Assembly: GCA_937902995.1 (NCBI GenBank)
Contig: CALEKY010000126.1
Location: 1-15,064 of the forward strand
DNA length: 15,064 nucleotides
Reading direction: 5' to 3'
DNA from: an uncultured Sinobacteraceae bacterium
GTDB taxonomy: Bacteria > Pseudomonadota > Gammaproteobacteria > Steroidobacterales > Steroidobacteraceae
Part shown: positions 12,902 to 15,064 of the stretch, piece by piece
Layout of the letters: each line of letters opens with the position of its first letter
Numbering within the stretch: position 1 is the first letter of the stretch
Made by a program: the position numbers and the translations under genes
The notes under the pieces: model-generated
Told to the model about the DNA's origin: nothing
Databases searched by the model: none
Seen by the model: only the letters and a program-made list of their open reading frames with translations

Positions 12902-14788
12902 TCAGCTCCTTCTTGCCCCTGGGCCCTGGTAGACAGGCGATTCCGGAGTGTAAGTCCCCTTCAAGACGAGGCTCAGATAGCGAGCCGCCGTGCGCACATA
13001 CTCGTCGGCTCGAGGATCGACGATGGCGCGCTCGATGGAGTCGAGCGCAGCCGATGCCGCAGGGCCGATCCACGTCAACGCGTCGAGTGCCTGGAGGCGA
13101 ATGCGCTGGTGTTTCTCCGAATCGAGCACCTTGCTCAGATAGCGGACCGAAGGTTCAGGCTCGGCGATCCATGTCAACGCCTCCGCCGCCACGATACGAA
13201 CAGAGGGCGATGGATCCTCGTTCAAACAGCGTCGCAACGGCTCGAGAGCATCGTTGGCCAGTTTGCGCAGCATCAGCAATCCTTGCGCTGCCCAATACCG
13301 GATCACGTCATTGTCGTCCCTTAGTGCCGCAATGAGCCGAGGAACATTTTCCGGTTTTCTTTGAATAGCGGTTGCAGCGAGCGCCATGATGCGGCGGAGC
13401 GGATAGGCATTCGGCACCCTGCTGTTTTCGTAGCCCTCGAGCGGCGATCCTTCGGGAATGAAGCCGTTGTCGTTGACGGCGAGCATGTGCTCGTCGAGCG
13501 CCGTGCGCATCGCATCGATTCGCTGTCGATGCTCTGGAGCGTCGATCAGATTGTTCAGCTGATCCGGATCGGCGACGAGGTCGTAGAACTCTTCCGCGGG
13601 TTTCTCCCGCCAGAAACGTTCTTGCTGTTCGTTGAGACGGCCGGCGCGATACGCCGTTTCCCAAGCGCGATAACCGTTCGCCTGCCACGCATATGCGATG
13701 TGCTGTCCATAGATACGATGCGGCAGGTAATTCCGAATGTAGCGATAACGCTCGTCACGGACCGTGCGGACCATGTCGTAACGCTCGTCCATGCGATTAC
13801 GCATGCCGAACGCATAGCGCTGTTGCCTGCGCGCACGGCCGATGAGCGATGTTCCGTGCATATGCGATGGCGGTGTCAGACCCGCGAGCGCGAGCACGGT
13901 CGGCGCGAGGTCGGTAAGCATCACCGGCTCGGTCACGACGCTCCCCGCCGGCGCGCTTGCAAGGTGCGCCCACTTCTCCGGCGTACGCACGATCAGCGCG
14001 CAGCGCAGACCTTCGTCATAACAGTACCGTTTCGAGCGCGGCAATGCGCCGCCGTTGTCGGAGTAGTAGAAGACGATCGTATCTTCGGCGACGCCATCCT
14101 CCTCGAGCTCGGCAAGGCGCACGGCAATTTCGCCGTCCAGTTTTTCCATGAGGTTGTAGTAGCTCGCGATGTCCTTCCGCACTTCCGGCGTATCGGGCAA
14201 GTAACCCGGAACCCTGACATCTTCCGGTCTAACTGCGCCTTCGGTTAGTGCGAACAGCCGAGATTCGTGGGTCGTTCCGAAATTGAATACCGCGAAGAAC
14301 GGCGCACCCTTCGGGCGATTGCGCCAGTGCGCTCGATTGCTCGACTCGTCCCACATCGCCTCGAGACTGAGATCAGCGTTGTAATCGGTCTTCGCGTTGT
14401 TCGTGCAGTAGTAGCCTGCTTTACGCAGATAGCTCGGAAAACCCTGCAGAAAGGCAGGTAGGCGCGCGACCGCACGCATGTGGTGTGCGGGCGCACAGCT
14501 TTCCGGGTGCATGCCCGTAATAATGGCGAAACGGGAAGGTGCACACACTGGCGCCGTGCTGAAGACGTTCTGAAAACGTACGCCCGATGCAGCGAGAGCA
14601 TCGATCGTCGGTGTACGGGCGAGACGATCTCCATACGCACCGATGAAGGGATTGTTGTCCTCGCTCACGAGCCACAGGATGTTCGGACGCCCTCTTGCCG
14701 CTCCTGCGACATCGCCCATGAGCGTCAGCGCAGCGACCGCGGCGCCGGAAGCGAGAAGATCGCGGCGCGAAAAATCGGAATTACCCAT
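12902..14788 (-). CDS. Tat-exported type I sulfatase with C-terminal HEAT repeats
   Basis: A 628-residue arylsulfatase-superfamily enzyme, hydrolysing a sulfate ester or sulfamate. SRRDLLASGAAVAALTLMG (7-25) is a twin-arginine signal. Catalytic parts are SEDNNPFIGAYGD with metal-binding D44/N45, and C82 in VCAPSRFAIITG, the CxPSR motif whose Cys becomes formylglycine. Further on are FNFGTTHES and D244/N245 in YYSDNGGALPRSKR. The SEDN and LPRSKR features resemble the heparan N-sulfatase-like branch, but the substrate is not certain. About residues 470-615 form helical HEAT-like repeats (VIRYWAAQGLLMLRK, SVRIVAAEALTWIAE, RIRLQALDALTWIGP). ATG 14788 is fixed by an in-frame TAG 9 bp upstream, yet no ribosome site is visible. 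Tat export of a folded protein fits modification by the cytoplasmic FGE encoded 4 bp downstream. Confidence 0.93.
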   Translation of the reverse strand: MGNSDFSRRDLLASGAAVAALTLMGDVAGAARGRPNILWLVSEDNNPFIGAYGDRLARTPTIDALAASGVRFQNVFSTAPVCAPSRFAIITGMHPESCAPAHHMRAVARLPAFLQGFPSYLRKAGYYCTNNAKTDYNADLSLEAMWDESSNRAHWRNRPKGAPFFAVFNFGTTHESRLFALTEGAVRPEDVRVPGYLPDTPEVRKDIASYYNLMEKLDGEIAVRLAELEEDGVAEDTIVFYYSDNGGALPRSKRYCYDEGLRCALIVRTPEKWAHLASAPAGSVVTEPVMLTDLAPTVLALAGLTPPSHMHGTSLIGRARRQQRYAFGMRNRMDERYDMVRTVRDERYRYIRNYLPHRIYGQHIAYAWQANGYRAWETAYRAGRLNEQQERFWREKPAEEFYDLVADPDQLNNLIDAPEHRQRIDAMRTALDEHMLAVNDNGFIPEGSPLEGYENSRVPNAYPLRRIMALAATAIQRKPENVPRLIAALRDDNDVIRYWAAQGLLMLRKLANDALEPLRRCLNEDPSPSVRIVAAEALTWIAEPEPSVRYLSKVLDSEKHQRIRLQALDALTWIGPAASAALDSIERAIVDPRADEYVRTAARYLSLVLKGTYTPESPVYQGPGARRS

Positions 14789-14794
14789 GATGAG

Positions 14795-14800
14795 ATTCTA
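14795..14800 (-). promoter_or_regulatory. Candidate -10 element of the sulfatase-FGE operon (possibly leaderless)
   Basis: TAGAAT on the minus strand matches TATAAT at five of six positions and ends 6 bp before the ATG, so transcription would begin at about the A of the start codon. With no Shine-Dalgarno sequence present, a leaderless mRNA is possible. No -35 match is seen 16-18 bp upstream. Confidence 0.3.
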
Positions 14801-14840
14801 GTGGGGCCGTTCCGAAGCGTGCTCCTGCGCAAACTCGACT

Positions 14841-14857
14841 GTTGCACCGTGCGCAAC
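14841..14857. promoter_or_regulatory. 17 bp shared operator motif, copy C (sulfatase-FGE operon)
   Basis: GTTGCACCGTGCGCAAC is the third copy of the dyad, with arms extended to CTGTTGC...GCAACAG (7 bp each side of a 7 bp spacer). It is the most symmetrical copy. It stands 53 bp before the sulfatase start, and its centre is 49 bp from the candidate -10 hexamer. Confidence 0.6.
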
Positions 14858-14936
14858 AGCCGCGTCGGCGGCTGATGCACAGGCGAAACTAAATGTCGGT
14901 GAAACGGGAGGGGGCCGGCGAGCGCGGCGCACTCGC

Positions 14937-15064
14937 TCAGATAACCCCTTGGGCCTTGAGCGCCGCCAGCCGCTCCGGGCTGTAGCCCAACAATCCTCGG
15001 TAGATGGCTTCGTTGTGCTCGCCGACGTGTAGAGCCAACGTTTCGCTCAACGCACAACGTGCGC
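14937..15064 (-). CDS. Class III (CaiB/BaiF) CoA-transferase, C-terminal end only
   Basis: The last 41 residues of a gene that enters from the right edge. The ending LHVGEHNEAIYRGLLGYSPE followed by RLAALKAQGVI is characteristic of the C-terminus of family III CoA-transferases (typically LGEHT...LLGYS...I..L...GVI). These move CoA between carboxylic acids and often start the catabolism of an aromatic, terpenoid or steroid acid. The stop lies 148 bp before the sulfatase start on the same strand; no U-tract terminator separates them, though copy C of the 17 bp motif does. The active-site Asp region is outside the window. Confidence 0.82.
   Translation of the reverse strand, partial: ARCALSETLALHVGEHNEAIYRGLLGYSPERLAALKAQGVI

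Noticed and set aside
14918..14936. GCGAG...CTCGC hairpin just after the CoA-transferase stop
   Set aside because: Short interrupted stem with a tiny loop and no U-tract; not supported as a terminator.
1..15064. Search for CRISPR arrays, tRNA/rRNA genes, transposases, integrases, attachment sites and toxin-antitoxin pairs
   Set aside because: Nothing convincing was seen; the gaps are short and filled by promoter-type sequence.

Overview
The window is GC-rich, densely coded proteobacterial chromosome. The outer-membrane TonB-dependent receptor, Tat and Sec signal peptides and AGGAGG-like ribosome sites point to a Gram-negative heterotroph. A catabolically versatile gammaproteobacterium (Steroidobacter-like) or a sphingomonad would both fit, but the assignment is an impression from gene content, not a measurement. 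No RNA gene, CRISPR array, insertion sequence or integrase was seen.

Layout. (a) 1-2422, plus strand: the C-terminal part of a molybdopterin-binding hydroxylase subunit, an unrecognised single-pass membrane protein with an eight-cysteine domain, and the remnant of a DUF6159-like membrane protein that has lost its middle. (b) 2451-6765, minus strand: a TonB-dependent receptor, a spinster-type MFS transporter and a carboxymuconolactone-decarboxylase-like protein, read in that order. (c) 7065-9553: a TetR repressor divergent from an SDR oxidoreductase plus IclR regulator pair, with an 8+8 bp palindrome between them. (d) 9589-14788, minus strand: a sulfatase with its formylglycine-generating enzyme (4 bp apart), then a GH3 beta-glycosidase whose signal-peptide end lies in a different frame from its catalytic body. 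(e) 14937-15064: the C-terminus of a class III CoA-transferase, minus strand.

The most interesting signal is non-coding. A 17 bp dyad, GTTGC-N7-RCAAC, occurs upstream of the receptor, of the GH3 gene and of the sulfatase-FGE pair, always in the same orientation. Each copy is centred 47-49 bp from a -10-like hexamer. This looks like one activator binding about 60 bp upstream of three transcription starts. It would make receptor/transporter, glycosidase and sulfatase/FGE a single regulon; the local IclR protein is an obvious but unproven candidate regulator.

Working model (inference): a sulfated and/or glycosylated molecule is taken up through the receptor. It is desulfated by the Tat-exported sulfatase and deglycosylated by GH3 in the periplasm. 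The freed part is carried inward by the MFS protein and oxidised or activated by the SDR, CMD-like protein, molybdenum hydroxylase and CoA-transferase. Two lesions (the DUF6159-like deletion and the GH3 frameshift) suggest that parts of the region are decaying, unless they are assembly errors.
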